Positions 42,255-53,400 of a stretch of 64,000 bases of DNA are shown piece after piece. Below the pieces are notes generated by a model, which saw nothing but the letters and a program-made list of their open reading frames with translations, ran no database searches and was not told where the DNA came from. Each line of letters starts with the position of its first letter. Within the stretch, counting starts at the first letter, position 1. The position numbers and the translations under genes are program-made. Origin of the DNA: an uncultured Candidatus Melainabacteria bacterium (GTDB taxonomy: Bacteria; Cyanobacteriota; Vampirovibrionia; Gastranaerophilales; Gastranaerophilaceae); NCBI GenBank assembly GCA_934757155.1, contig CAKVLI010000001.1, positions 310,001 to 374,000 on the forward strand, read 5' to 3'.

Positions 42255-44048
42255 GTCGTCAAGGCTGAGGACTGCCATGAATGCTTCTTGTGGAACTTCT
42301 ACTCTACCGATTGCTTTCATACGCTTTTTACCGCGTTTTTGTTTTTCAAGAAGCTTACGCTTACGCGAAATATCACCACCATAGCACTTATCAAGTACAC
42401 TCTTTCTGAGCGCTTTGATATTTGTTCTTGCGATAACTCTTCCGCCGATTGCAGCTTGGATAGGAACCTCGAACATCTGACGCGGAATAATTGTTTTCAA
42501 TTTCTCCGTAAGTTTTTGTCCTATGTAATAGGCATTATCTTCGTGACAGATAACAGAAAGTGCGTCAACCACTTCTCCCGCAAGCATTACATCAAGTTTA
42601 ATAAGCTTTGAACGTTTATATTCTGCAAACTCGTAGTCCAAACTTGCATAACCTTTTGAACGCGATTTCAATTGGTCATAAAAATCAGTAATAACTTCAC
42701 TCAAAGGCAAGTGATAAATCAAATCTACTCTAACTTTGTCTAGGTAAGTCATATTGATGAATATTCCGCGCTTGCTTTGAGCCAAATCCATAAGCGTTCC
42801 GACATATTCGTTCGGAGTTATTATAGAAACTTTTACGTACGGCTCTTCAATGTAGTCGCGATATTGCGCAGCCGGCAAGTTTGCAGGGTTATCAATTTCA
42901 ACAACTTCACCGTTTGTTTTATGAACTTTATAGATAACGGAAGGTGCGGTCGTGACGATTGAAAGGTCGTATTCTCTTTCAAGTCTTTCTTGTGCAATTT
43001 CCATGTGGAGCATACCGAGGAACCCGCATCTAAATCCGAAACCAAGCGCACTTGAGGTTTCCGGTTCAAAAGTTATTGAACTGTCAGAGAGCTTAAGTTT
43101 TTCGAGCGCTTCTTTAAGCTCGTGATAATCCTCGTTATCCACAGGATACATGCCGGAGAAAACCATTGGTAACGCTTCTTTATAACCAGGGAGAGGTTCG
43201 GAAGCAGGGGCATCCACGTGAGTAACTGTATCACCTACAAACCTTGTAATTTCTTTAATTGAGCCCGCAAAATAGCCTACGTCACCGCATACAAGTTCGT
43301 TTACTTGAACCCTGTTCGGAGTTAGATAACCCAGTTCAACTATTTCGTACTCTTTTCCGGATGCCATAAACTTAACTTTGTCCCCGAGTTTCATTTTGCC
43401 GTCCATTATTTTGAAGAAACAGAGAGTACCCAAATATGGGTCATAAGCACTGTCAAAAACAAGTGCACGAAGCGGTTTTTCACGAGTGTCAACAGGAGGT
43501 GGTACAAATTTGACAATTGCTTCAAGCACCTCGTCTATACCAACACCGGTTTTTGCTGAAACAGGAATTGCCATGGAAGTATCAATACCTAAAATTTCCT
43601 CAATTTCTTCTTTTACTCGCTCAACATCAGCAGACGGGAGATCAATTTTATTGATAACCGGAATAATTTCAAGGTTCTGCTCAATCGCCATATAAACGTT
43701 TGCAAGGGTCTGAGCTTCAACCCCTTGTGTCGCATCAACTATAAGCAACGCGCCTTCACAAGCAGCAAGAGAGCGTGAAACCTCGTATGAAAAATCAACG
43801 TGCCCAGGGGTATCAATAAGGTTAAAGATATATTTTTCGCCGTCTTTCGCTGTATAGTTCATCCTTGCGGCGTTCAGTTTGATTGTAATCCCTCTTTCAC
43901 GCTCGATATCCATTGTGTCTAAAAGCTGTTCCTGCATATCTCTTTCGGCAATCGTGCCTGTTGCTTCAAGAAGTCTGTCCGCAAGAGTCGATTTGCCGTG
44001 GTCAATATGCGCGATTATACAAAAATTTCTTACATTATTCCTTTTCAT
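42246..44048 (-). CDS. lepA: Elongation factor 4 (LepA), ribosome back-translocase
   Basis: 600 residues, standard LepA length. G1 is AHIDHGKST (13-21), G2 region RERGITIKLNAARM, G3 DTPGHVDFSYEV, G4 NKIDLPSADVE. The EF-G-like domains and the unique C-terminal domain end with KRMKAIGRVEVPQEAFMAVL, a LepA signature. It acts on stalled ribosomes. Its start overlaps the end of the AsmA-like gene by 14 nt. The final Gly codon and stop are repeat A bases. Confidence 0.97.
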   Translation of the reverse strand: MKRNNVRNFCIIAHIDHGKSTLADRLLEATGTIAERDMQEQLLDTMDIERERGITIKLNAARMNYTAKDGEKYIFNLIDTPGHVDFSYEVSRSLAACEGALLIVDATQGVEAQTLANVYMAIEQNLEIIPVINKIDLPSADVERVKEEIEEILGIDTSMAIPVSAKTGVGIDEVLEAIVKFVPPPVDTREKPLRALVFDSAYDPYLGTLCFFKIMDGKMKLGDKVKFMASGKEYEIVELGYLTPNRVQVNELVCGDVGYFAGSIKEITRFVGDTVTHVDAPASEPLPGYKEALPMVFSGMYPVDNEDYHELKEALEKLKLSDSSITFEPETSSALGFGFRCGFLGMLHMEIAQERLEREYDLSIVTTAPSVIYKVHKTNGEVVEIDNPANLPAAQYRDYIEEPYVKVSIITPNEYVGTLMDLAQSKRGIFINMTYLDKVRVDLIYHLPLSEVITDFYDQLKSRSKGYASLDYEFAEYKRSKLIKLDVMLAGEVVDALSVICHEDNAYYIGQKLTEKLKTIIPRQMFEVPIQAAIGGRVIARTNIKALRKSVLDKCYGGDISRKRKLLEKQKRGKKRMKAIGRVEVPQEAFMAVLSLDDEG

Positions 44049-47000
44049 TTATATTTCCTTCTGCAGGTAGTGTATCTTCCGCTTTTGGTCTAAGCTGCGG
44101 AGCTTCATCTTTGTCAAAAAGATGTTTAACTTTGTATCCGAATGTTTTCTTTTCAGCCTCAAGAGCCTGAGCTTCTTCAATTGCCTGCTCTATGTTTTCG
44201 GCAGTGCTGCCTTCAACAGGTTCGGGAAGTGAGTTTACATAATCAACCGCGTTTTCGTATTCGGTTTCTGTCGCAAGCCATTTGAAGGATTTTACCAATC
44301 TCAACGGTTTTGCAACATCCCCTCTTACCACGATTTGGAATTTCGTTGCCGAATTGTCTACGTATTTATTTGAAAAATTCGGAATTGCATTCATTTCATC
44401 TTCCGAAACCATTTCGCAGAAGATTGAGAACGCTTTTGCCGTAACAACATTCAAGCTTGCTGCGCTGTTAAGCAAGTTTGCAGGGTTAATTGCACCGATA
44501 GGTCCTAAAAGATTTGACACTAGTGATGCCATTCTTGCTCTGACCTTCATATCTGCATAATTTCTCAAAAGGTCAAATTCACCCGCAATATGCAGACTCA
44601 AAATGTTTCCGAGAGAGGTTATCGGCTTAATGTAACAAATTCCGTCATCAAAGCTCAAAACACCCTTCAGTTCTGAGAAGTGAGTTGTATCAATTGTCAA
44701 AAGTCCGTCAATAATTCCGCCGAGTGCAGTTTGGAAGAATTGAGATTCACGAATGTTTTCCGCAAGAATCAAGTTTTCCAATTTACCGAAAGGACCGAAT
44801 TGACCGTCTTTTACCAAGAAATCGACATCCCCTTTAAGACTTCTCATTTGTTCTTCGTAAGTCGCACCTTTAAGCGAAATATCCGCTTTAAAATCAGCCG
44901 TTCCGCTGAGCATATCCTTCATGCCGGCAGCGTCACGCATTGCTTTATCAACATCAACTCCTTTTCCTTGAACATTGATATTCAAAAGAGTTGTTAAAAG
45001 ATTCATTGAAATGTTTCCACGAACATTTCCGTTGAAAACATTTGTTCTCAAATTATTCAGATAGAAAATGTTTCTTGCCATGGAAATTCTTGAAACAGTG
45101 TTTCTTACATCAATGTTTCCGGAAATAATACGCTCCATATTGATTGAACCGTTTCTGATTTCGACCGGAATATCAGCAGGCGCAGAAGATGAAGAAACAG
45201 CTCCTGATGATTTCGGTACATATTTCATTGCTCTGGCTGAAACCTTCATTAGTTTATCAACATTAATATATCTTGAAGCAACATCAAGATTAAGGATATT
45301 AAATACAGGCACAGGTAACAAGCTAAACGCACCTTTTATCTGTAAATCAGAGCCGTTGAGGATTAAATCTTCAACATCAAAATCCGCTTGAGTTCCTTTG
45401 AAGCTCAAAAGAGCTTTTCTCATATCAACAAACAATTCAGGAACAGAAAGACCGGTAACTTCAAATCCACCGCGCATTCTAGGTGCAGAAGTTTCACCAA
45501 AAACGAACGCTCTGCCGTTAACTTTGAAATTAGATTGAGGGAATACATAAATATTTCCTGTCAAAGCCTTAGGCATTGTAATTTTGATAAGATTAATTCT
45601 ATTACCCGCGATTGTTCCGTCTATATCTAGAATATCGTCTAAAGTAACAACTTCGTTTCCTTTTTTATCAACAGAAATGTTTCTTGTGAAGAAACCTGTA
45701 TTTTTAATTTTTATTCTGTTTCCTTTGAAATCTACAACAGACTGCAACGAAATGTTTTGACCCTGAAGTTCTGCAAAATCAACAGGAGTAATAAAGTTCG
45801 TTTTGTCTGTCAAAGCTTGTGCAAAAAGAGTTTGCTTTTTACCGTTTCCATCAAAAGTTACTTTTACAGGAATATTGCCGTTTGAGTGAATAAACGGTTT
45901 GAACTCTTTTCCGATAAGTTGAATCATATCGTCAGTTGCAACATTACCTTGCGCAATAAAGTTGATAGATTTCAATTTATTATAATCGACAATTCCGCCT
46001 GAGTATGTAATCACAGACTTGTTATTGAAATTGAGTTTGTTTTCTTTGATAATAAGATTATTTTCTGCAACTTCTGCTTCAAACAACGGTGCAGAAACAG
46101 AAGATTTTGTTTTCGGAAGTGAAATTGTCAAGCCTTCGTTCTTAACTTTACCTGTTAGATTTTTAGAATCAGCAAAGAATTCTGTATTGAAGTTTTCGTT
46201 CGTTACAGCTAAATTGCCAGCTCTATCAGCAATATTCAAATTTGCCAAACCTGCCTTTAGCGTCGCAATCGCGTTTTTCAACTTACCGTTTATATATAAC
46301 TCGAAAGTCGCATCGCCTGATTTGAAATTGTATGCTTCTCTGACATTTCTTGGCGCAAAAGCGTTATACAAAACAGGAAGCGGGATTTTATCCGCTTTAA
46401 CACTGATATCAGCAACAGATTTTTTGTCGATGCGTCCGTCAATAAGCACTTTGGAATTATTCACCAACAAGCTTGAATCTTTGATATCAAGAATGTTGTC
46501 GTCCAAAACCAAATTGATATTTGTATCTGCAAGAACTCTACCTACACCTTTAACGTTAACTCCGCCGTTTTTAACCGTAATATATCCGTTAGAACGAAGT
46601 TTTTTGAAATTGGTTTTGATGAAACAATCTGCCTGCATAGAACCTGCGGCAGTTATTTTAGACAATTCGTTTTGGATATGAAGAGAATCTAAAAATGCTT
46701 TTGATAAGATTACCAAATCATTAAATTTTATATCCGCAGTTTTAATATTTATATCCATTTTAGGATGTCTGCCGTATTTTAATTTACCCAAAAGCTCGAT
46801 ATTCTGACCTTTTGCTGCATAAATATTTGTATCCAAATCTACATTCTTTCCAAAAGTTTTTGCCTTCAAATAACTTTCTGGAAGAGTCAGATTTGAAACT
46901 TTTAATGAAATATTCTCAACGTTCAAATGACCGTAAGAGTTAATCCCTGTCTTGCTATTTCTTACTTTCAATTTTGTATCAAGATTTGCTTTCAAATCAT

Positions 47001-47787
47001 AATTACGATACATCGTAACAGGGTTTACAAACGGAATGTCAATTCTCTCCGCAGGATCGTCTTCCTTATCCAAAGCCGGCGCAGGAGGCGGAAGGAAAGT
47101 ATTAATATTTACGTTTGCCGTAATATTTTTATTTTCATCACTGAATAATTCTGCATAAGTTTTGACCTTTAAACTCTTACCGTTAAAATATCCAACGTTA
47201 AGTTTTTCACCATTGAGTTTTAAATAATGACCTGATTTCAAATCATTTACAAGAACTTTATAATTATTCAAAGTCACATTCGGAACTTTAATTCTTATCC
47301 ATTTCGGATTAAACCAACTTTGTTGAACTTCAGCAGGCGCAACCTCTTCCAATTTTTGTTCCTTGCCTGCATTCAGAATATCTTCAACAAGTTGAACCAC
47401 TTTAAATTGTTCATCGTTTGCAATTTCTAAATTTACATATGGGTTGTTTACTTCAAAAGCTGAAACCTTGACGGTCATAAGAAATAAACTCGGAAGCGCA
47501 ACTCTTGTTTTTAAACTGTCGGCTGAAAACAAAACTGAATCATCCGGAAGTTTTACAGAAATATTTTCAGCTTTCAAACCGGCACCAAAAAGCGGCGTAG
47601 TAATGATTTTGGCATTATCAAAATCAACAAAAATATTAGCTTGTTCTTTTGCTAATTTCTGAACCTCAGGCTTATATTTATTTATATCAACAGCATTTGG
47701 CAAAACGAACAAAAAACTTGCATAAGCCAACGCTAATACTCCAAGAGCCGAATAGCCCAAAATACTTTTGAGATTTTTCATGTTCAC
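44035..47787 (-). CDS. Very large AsmA-like envelope protein
   Basis: 1250 residues. One N-terminal membrane anchor (about 10-30) and a long beta-strand-rich periplasmic region. The C-terminal block GVDVDKAMRDAAGMKDMLSG, GDVDFLVKDGQFGPFGKLENL and LLGPIGAINPANLL parallels the 6466-9573 protein. The last 70 residues are Glu/Ala-rich and include KKTFGYKVKHLFDKDE. AsmA-like proteins are candidates for phospholipid transfer across the envelope. Good RBS (AAGGGGA). Its operon partner lepA overlaps by 14 nt. Confidence 0.82.
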   Translation of the reverse strand: MNMKNLKSILGYSALGVLALAYASFLFVLPNAVDINKYKPEVQKLAKEQANIFVDFDNAKIITTPLFGAGLKAENISVKLPDDSVLFSADSLKTRVALPSLFLMTVKVSAFEVNNPYVNLEIANDEQFKVVQLVEDILNAGKEQKLEEVAPAEVQQSWFNPKWIRIKVPNVTLNNYKVLVNDLKSGHYLKLNGEKLNVGYFNGKSLKVKTYAELFSDENKNITANVNINTFLPPPAPALDKEDDPAERIDIPFVNPVTMYRNYDLKANLDTKLKVRNSKTGINSYGHLNVENISLKVSNLTLPESYLKAKTFGKNVDLDTNIYAAKGQNIELLGKLKYGRHPKMDINIKTADIKFNDLVILSKAFLDSLHIQNELSKITAAGSMQADCFIKTNFKKLRSNGYITVKNGGVNVKGVGRVLADTNINLVLDDNILDIKDSSLLVNNSKVLIDGRIDKKSVADISVKADKIPLPVLYNAFAPRNVREAYNFKSGDATFELYINGKLKNAIATLKAGLANLNIADRAGNLAVTNENFNTEFFADSKNLTGKVKNEGLTISLPKTKSSVSAPLFEAEVAENNLIIKENKLNFNNKSVITYSGGIVDYNKLKSINFIAQGNVATDDMIQLIGKEFKPFIHSNGNIPVKVTFDGNGKKQTLFAQALTDKTNFITPVDFAELQGQNISLQSVVDFKGNRIKIKNTGFFTRNISVDKKGNEVVTLDDILDIDGTIAGNRINLIKITMPKALTGNIYVFPQSNFKVNGRAFVFGETSAPRMRGGFEVTGLSVPELFVDMRKALLSFKGTQADFDVEDLILNGSDLQIKGAFSLLPVPVFNILNLDVASRYINVDKLMKVSARAMKYVPKSSGAVSSSSAPADIPVEIRNGSINMERIISGNIDVRNTVSRISMARNIFYLNNLRTNVFNGNVRGNISMNLLTTLLNINVQGKGVDVDKAMRDAAGMKDMLSGTADFKADISLKGATYEEQMRSLKGDVDFLVKDGQFGPFGKLENLILAENIRESQFFQTALGGIIDGLLTIDTTHFSELKGVLSFDDGICYIKPITSLGNILSLHIAGEFDLLRNYADMKVRARMASLVSNLLGPIGAINPANLLNSAASLNVVTAKAFSIFCEMVSEDEMNAIPNFSNKYVDNSATKFQIVVRGDVAKPLRLVKSFKWLATETEYENAVDYVNSLPEPVEGSTAENIEQAIEEAQALEAEKKTFGYKVKHLFDKDEAPQLRPKAEDTLPAEGNINEKE

Positions 47788-47975
47788 TTCCCCTTATCAT
47801 CGTAGTTTCGCACCACTATTTTATCACAAAAATCACAATCTTTTTTAATATTTAAAGGATAAAAATTGTTACATTTACACTCAATTGTAAAGATTTTTAA
47901 ATTTTTTGACTTTTTTTTGATAAAATTAAGAGGATGTCGAAATAGCATTAAAGCGAATTAGAGGGAAAAGAGAAC

Positions 47976-49502
47976 ATGAAAAAACTTTTTGCAATGTTGT
48001 TTACAATGATGATGAGCCTTCAAACGGTTCAAGCAATGAGCGTTGACGCGTGGATTGACAAAAATATCGCCCCTGTGTCGGACGCTATCGCGAAAGTGAT
48101 TTTCTATCCTGTTTCGATATGCGGCGGAGATGTTCCGGTTATTATTTTCTGGATACTTATCGCCGGAATATTTTTCACTTTTTATTTTAAAGGTATCTCT
48201 ATTTGGGGACTTAAGCACGCAATTGATAACGTTGCGGCAAAACCTGAAAAAAGCCATGATGGCTGCGGTGAAGTAAGTTCATTCCAAGCGTTGGCAACAG
48301 CACTTTCCGGTACAATCGGTATCGGAAGTATCGCAGGTGTTGCAATTTCTATTTCAATCGGTGGTCCCGGAGCTGCGTTTTGGATTTTCTTCGGCGCAAT
48401 CTTGGGTATGTCAATAAAATTTGTTGAAGCAACTCTTGCTGTTAAATATAGAAGATTTAACCTTGACGGTTCTGTATCAGGCGGACCGATGCACTACATT
48501 GCACACGGTTTGACCAGAAAGAAGATGCGTTGGTTAGGTCAACCGCTTTCAGTTTTATTCGCAATCCTTTGTATCGGAGGCGGTATCACAGGCGGTAACA
48601 TGATTCAGATTAACCAAACTGCTCACCAGCTTGTATTTATTACAGGTGGAGAACACAGTATATTCCACGGTTTCACTTGGGTTATCGGTTTAATTGCAGC
48701 TATCCTTATCGGTTTGGTTGTAGTTGGCGGTATTAAGAGTATAGCAAAAGTTACAACAATTCTTACACCGACAATGTGTTTAATGTACGTTGTTTCAGGT
48801 TTGATTGTTATATTTGCAAACATCGTAAATATTCCGCATGCAATGGCGTTAATTGTTAAAGAAGCATTCCATCCGTTATCAGTAGCAGGCGGTATCTTCG
48901 GGGTAATTATTATCGGTTTGAGACGTTCTGTTCAGTCTAACGAAGCCGGAACAGGTGCAGCAGCAATCGTTTATGCAACTGCTCAATCAAAAGAACCTGT
49001 TTCACAAGGTTTTGTAGCACTTTTGGAAACTTTCTTAACAGGTATTTTATGCTTGTTCACTTCAATAACAATTGTTCTTTACTACATTACATTAGAGAAA
49101 AACGGTGTTGATGTTGTCGGACACATCGGTCAGATTTCCGGTATTGAACTTGCATCAAATGCTTTCCAATCAGTAATTCCGTTCTTCCCGATTATACTTT
49201 CAATAATCGCGATTATGTTTGCAATGTCAACTTTGATTTCTTGGGCATATTACGGACAAAAAGCTTGGACATTCTTGTTGGGTGAAGGAAAGAAAAGAGT
49301 TTTGACCTTCAACATTATCTACTGCTTATTTATCGTAATCGGTTCAGCAATGAATGTTTCATCAATCATTAATATTACAGACGCAATGATGATTGCAATG
49401 TGTGTTCCAAACATTATAGTTCTTTATATCCTTGCTCCGGAAATCAAGCAGGATTTGAAACAATATCTTGAAGACCACAATATGAACTTTATGAGATTCT
49501 AA
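47976..49502 (+). CDS. Sodium/alanine (glycine) symporter, AGCS family
   Basis: 508 residues with about 11 membrane helices. Signatures: FQALATALSGTIGIGSIAGVA, GGPGAAFWIFFGAILGMS, VKYRRFNLDGSVSGGPMHYI and GLRRSVQSNEAGTGAAAI (sodium/substrate region; first part in pieces). Members import alanine or glycine with Na+. An extra hydrophobic segment before the usual start (MKKLFAMLFTMMMSLQTVQA) could be a cleaved signal. Its stop overlaps the start of the BadF-like gene (TAATG). Confidence 0.95.
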   Translation: MKKLFAMLFTMMMSLQTVQAMSVDAWIDKNIAPVSDAIAKVIFYPVSICGGDVPVIIFWILIAGIFFTFYFKGISIWGLKHAIDNVAAKPEKSHDGCGEVSSFQALATALSGTIGIGSIAGVAISISIGGPGAAFWIFFGAILGMSIKFVEATLAVKYRRFNLDGSVSGGPMHYIAHGLTRKKMRWLGQPLSVLFAILCIGGGITGGNMIQINQTAHQLVFITGGEHSIFHGFTWVIGLIAAILIGLVVVGGIKSIAKVTTILTPTMCLMYVVSGLIVIFANIVNIPHAMALIVKEAFHPLSVAGGIFGVIIIGLRRSVQSNEAGTGAAAIVYATAQSKEPVSQGFVALLETFLTGILCLFTSITIVLYYITLEKNGVDVVGHIGQISGIELASNAFQSVIPFFPIILSIIAIMFAMSTLISWAYYGQKAWTFLLGEGKKRVLTFNIIYCLFIVIGSAMNVSSIINITDAMMIAMCVPNIIVLYILAPEIKQDLKQYLEDHNMNFMRF

Positions 49503-50170
49503 TGATATATTTAGATGCCGGAACAACATATTCAAAAATAATAACTGACAGAAACTGCTTTGATGAGCAGTTTCTTGTTAGTAATGAAGGCGAAAATTTT
49601 TACTACATTATCCCTTCAAACATAATAAAATCAATGAACATACACCCTGACAAATCTTGCGGACACATGTCAAACGCGAGCGAAAACGAAATTATCGCAC
49701 TCGCAAACGGCGCAAAGAAAATGAATATTTCCGAAAACGCGACAGTTTTGGATTTGGGAAGCCGTGATGCCAAGTGGATAAGATTTAAGGACGGAAAATT
49801 CCACGATATGGACTGGAATACTTCTTGCGCAAGTTCTACAGGTGCAACGGTTGAGATGTTGTTGAAGTTTTATGATGTAAAAGCAGAAGACCTAAAATTC
49901 GACCCTGAAAAGTTCTCCGTAACCTGCGGAATTTTCGGTATGGAAAAAATTATGGATGCAATCTCAGGCGGCTCAAAGCCCGCTGAAGCGATTTCAAAAT
50001 TTGTTCACGGGATTGGCTTCAATGCATGGAATTTTTGTAAAAAACCCGAAAAGATTTACCTCTCAGGCGGATTCTGCGAGAACAAATGTTTAGTGGATTC
50101 TTTGGCAAATTATTGCGAAGTTGTACCACTCGGAAGATTTGTTTTGTGCCGAGGACTGGGGGGTAAATAA
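49502..50170 (+). CDS. BadF/BadG/BcrA/BcrD-type ATPase (2-hydroxyacyl-CoA dehydratase activase-like)
   Basis: 222 residues, ASKHA fold. Phosphate 1 motif is YLDAGTTYSKII. NATVLDLGSRDAKWIR corresponds to the second phosphate loop. SCASSTGATVEML is the family's normally Cys-ligated Fe-S hinge motif (usual form CAAGTG). YLSGGF is near the C-terminus. Classical activases bind one 4Fe-4S cluster per dimer and drive low-potential electron transfer; only some Cys residues are visible here, so a chaperone-like role cannot be excluded. Coupled to the symporter gene. The last codons GGK-stop lie in a repeat A head. Confidence 0.85.
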   Translation: MIYLDAGTTYSKIITDRNCFDEQFLVSNEGENFYYIIPSNIIKSMNIHPDKSCGHMSNASENEIIALANGAKKMNISENATVLDLGSRDAKWIRFKDGKFHDMDWNTSCASSTGATVEMLLKFYDVKAEDLKFDPEKFSVTCGIFGMEKIMDAISGGSKPAEAISKFVHGIGFNAWNFCKKPEKIYLSGGFCENKCLVDSLANYCEVVPLGRFVLCRGLGGK

Positions 50171-50393
50171 ATTTGGCTGGTTGGTCAAGACTACCGGCCT
50201 GGCGTTTGGGGGTTACATTGCATTTTTCCCAAACTACACGCTACAATCTCCTCTCTCCTATGGAGAGAGCCAGAGAGAGGTTTTTATTTTGTCTTCTTAC
50301 CCTCTCCCGTCACTATGTGACACCCTCTCCAAGGAGAGGGAAATAATACTTCAAACTAGTAGTCCCACCAACCAACCCCCTACATTTACCCCT
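50158..50393. repeat. Repeat mosaic between the BadF-like gene and the usher gene (modules A, D, A)
   Basis: A plus-strand repeat A unit (50158-50212: GGGGGGTAAATAAATTTGG, TTGGTCAAGACTACCGG) abuts the BadF-like stop. Two D palindromes follow (CTCTCTCCTATGGAGAGAG, about 50251-50269, and CACTATGTG with CCCTCTCCAAGGAGAGGG, to 50341). A second A unit is on the minus strand (50352-50393), its head against the usher-gene terminator. No gene is supported between 50171 and 50451. Confidence 0.85.
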
Positions 50394-50421
50394 AAAAAAA
50401 AGGCTGCCTGCAGGACAGCCT
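50393..50421 (-). terminator. Terminator of the pilus operon
   Basis: Minus strand AGGCTG-N9-CAGCCT followed by TTTTTTT; it starts about 30 nt after the usher stop and is directly followed by a repeat A unit in the same orientation. Confidence 0.88.
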
Positions 50422-50450
50422 AAAGATTGTTTTGTTAAATAGAATCTGTT

Positions 50451-53400
50451 TTATAGGGCGAGGGTCTTGTATTCAAGATTTTGCCCTGTTACATCGATCG
50501 GGTTGTTGTAGTCATAAGGGATGAAGATACTTCTTTCGCTTATGCTCGGGAGTTCTTCCAGACCGTATGCGTCAATAAATCTTTCATCCAATTTGAGTGT
50601 GTATCTTCCCGGTGCTAAACCTGAGATATAGAACTGACCTGACGCGTCGACTGTTGAATAGTTAACTTCATTTCCGTCAGAGTCGAGAATAACTACAATG
50701 AAGTCTGTGATTTTCAAATCACGCTCAAAATCATCGGTAATTTTCAGCACACCTGAGACTGAACCAACTGTACTTGCGAGCGGAAGTTCAAGTTTTGTGG
50801 TAAGTCCTTTGTCGATTTTGATTGTTTTGCTTATTAAGTCGTTAGTAAGCGGAGCGACTGTGATTGGGAGCGAATCCATATCAAGTGAGATTTTGTAAAC
50901 CCCGCTTGTGAGCGCAGCAGAGGAAATCCTTCCGCGTTTGTTTGTGTATTCGGTTTCGGTTGCCCAGCTTGTAACGATTGGAATATCTTTTACAGGGATG
51001 TCGATTTTCTTATCGAATTTTCCGTTTTTGTTCACGTCAATAAACGCGATTGCCTCAAAGATACCCTTGTCTTCATTTTCGTCACCGATTGATTTAAGTC
51101 CGTGTTGGAAGAGTTGATATGCGTCATTGAATATAAAGTTCACAGAGTGTCTGTTTGTAGTCGGTGTGAACATATTATCAATAAAGTAACCGCCGTTTTG
51201 AGAGTATTGATAACCGACAGTCATCATTTGACCGGATTTTGCTCTGTAACCCAAGCTTACGTTGAAGTCCTGACCTGATTGACCGTGATAACGGAATCCC
51301 CAACCGAGTCCGAGGGTCATTCTCTTCCATGTCGGGAATGTGTATCCAAAGCGGAACATGTTGTAGTTATTTTTGTAACTTGTTGTTTTGTAGTCGACAA
51401 AGTTGTGTCCCATACGGAATTTACCCAGATTTTTCGGTACAGGAACATCCAAATCAATATAGGTATCAGCGTATTTTGAGTAGTAATCTCTATACAATGA
51501 GCTTTGTTGTTTATAGTCTGTATCATAGACGCTTTCTCTGTGTCCGGCTTGAATATTTGCCCATCTGCCGAGGCTTCTTGAAACATTGAAATCGTAGTTA
51601 TAGTTTTTGTTTCTGCCCAAATCGTTTGCACCGCGTCTGTGATATGTGTTAAATCTAACGTTTGCAACTTTTGGCACTCTGGTTGAAGCGTTGATATTGT
51701 ATTCGTCAAAATCGATTGTACCGCCTTCGTAACGGTTGTTCATGTTTGAGTAATACTTATTATAACCACCGCTTACGCTGGTTTGATTAAAGCTTACGGA
51801 ACCTTGCGCTCTCCCGCCTGTGCGGTCGTTTTTAGAAGTTGCATCCGTACTTGCGATATAGAAATCAGGGGATGAATGGTAACCTTCGATTTTTGCGGAA
51901 GCTTGTTTCGGCTTGAAGTATTTAGTGCTGAAATTCTTCAAACTTCTTGAATACTCGGCAGTACCTTTAACCATATAACCTGCGTGAGTATTTTCTTCTC
52001 TGATATCGTGAGCGACGCTGGCACCTGCTGTACCGCGCAATTTCAGGTTAGGGTCTTTCGGGTTAACGTATTCCACGCTGTTGAGTGTGGTTGCGCCTTC
52101 TATGTAGTTTACGTTCTTTTGTGTACCTGTAACGAGAAGTGCATCATTTGTCGGAATACGGTAGAACACGCTTGATGAGGTTTTGTCGTAGATTTTGTCC
52201 CCTGTCAATTTTGATTCAAAGGTTAGGTTGTCTTTGATACCGTATTGATAATCCACCCCTGCGGTTACTTTCTTGTTGTTACCGCGGTAGATGTTAGAAC
52301 CGTCACGGAATAATCTGTTCTGATAACCCCAAACACCGGCGTATGCGGAAGCTCTCTGTTCTTTAGCAAGAGGTTTATCGCCATAGAGTGAATATGTTTC
52401 TTCTTTGACTACTTCGACTGTTCCGTCTTCGTTAACTTCTTCAATTTTAACTGTTTGAACTTTTGAAGGAAGCTGCATTTCTGAAAGCGAATAATAGCCC
52501 GCATATGTGTTCAAAGTTACAGGTTCGTTTCCGTTGATTGAAACTCTGACCAAACTTGTCGGTTTTACATAGCCGTTCAGCTTATAAGCCGGAGTTTTGT
52601 CGTAATCGTAGTTCCAGATTTGCGCACCAAAAATATTTGTACCGATTGCTGTGTCGACATCTGTTCTACCTTTTACACGACCCAATTCGTAGAAATATTT
52701 GTTTCCTGATTTTTTGGTTGTAAAGTTATTCAAATACGCAGCAGAAAATCCGCCGAACATAAACGCGTCTTGGCGGTAGTGGTACATATTAGCTTCTGCG
52801 CGGTATTTACCGTTGAATGCGTTACCGGAAATACTCAGAGCTGTGTTTCCTGATATTGTGTCATTGATTGTGCGATAATTCTGGAATTTGGTGGACATAT
52901 TATCGTTAATCATGTTGTTGTGGAGTCCGATTCTATTCAGAGAAATTACTCCGTTTTTCTTAGGTAATACGACATCAGGATGTGCTTTTGGAGAATTATC
53001 CTCGACATATTCAGTGCTTGCAACGTGGAGTGCCTGAATATCGCGGTCAATTTGTGCGCCGACTGTGAGAGATGAATAATCAGGTGTGAGTTTTACTCCG
53101 AAAATCTTCTCTGCGACAGAGGTTTGAATAAATGCTTCGTTCATAACATTATCCATAATCCCTTGTTGAAGAAATACAGGAATTCTGCCGGAAGTGATTC
53201 TATCGTTAATAAATACACCCTGTTGATTAATTACACCATTCAAGCCGTCGTAGGTGGTGAAATGGATAACCTTGTCCACTCTGTTTGCGCTATAGTGAAT
53301 TTCGAAAATGTCTGCGAGTTGTTTGAAAGGCACAAGAATTTCCGCGCCGTCGGATATCATAAGCTCGACATCCTGATACGCTTTGTCATTGATTGAGATA

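Noticed and set aside
50121..50423. 100-residue open frame on the plus strand
   Set aside because: It covers the end of the BadF-like gene in another frame and then runs through modules A and D and the usher terminator.
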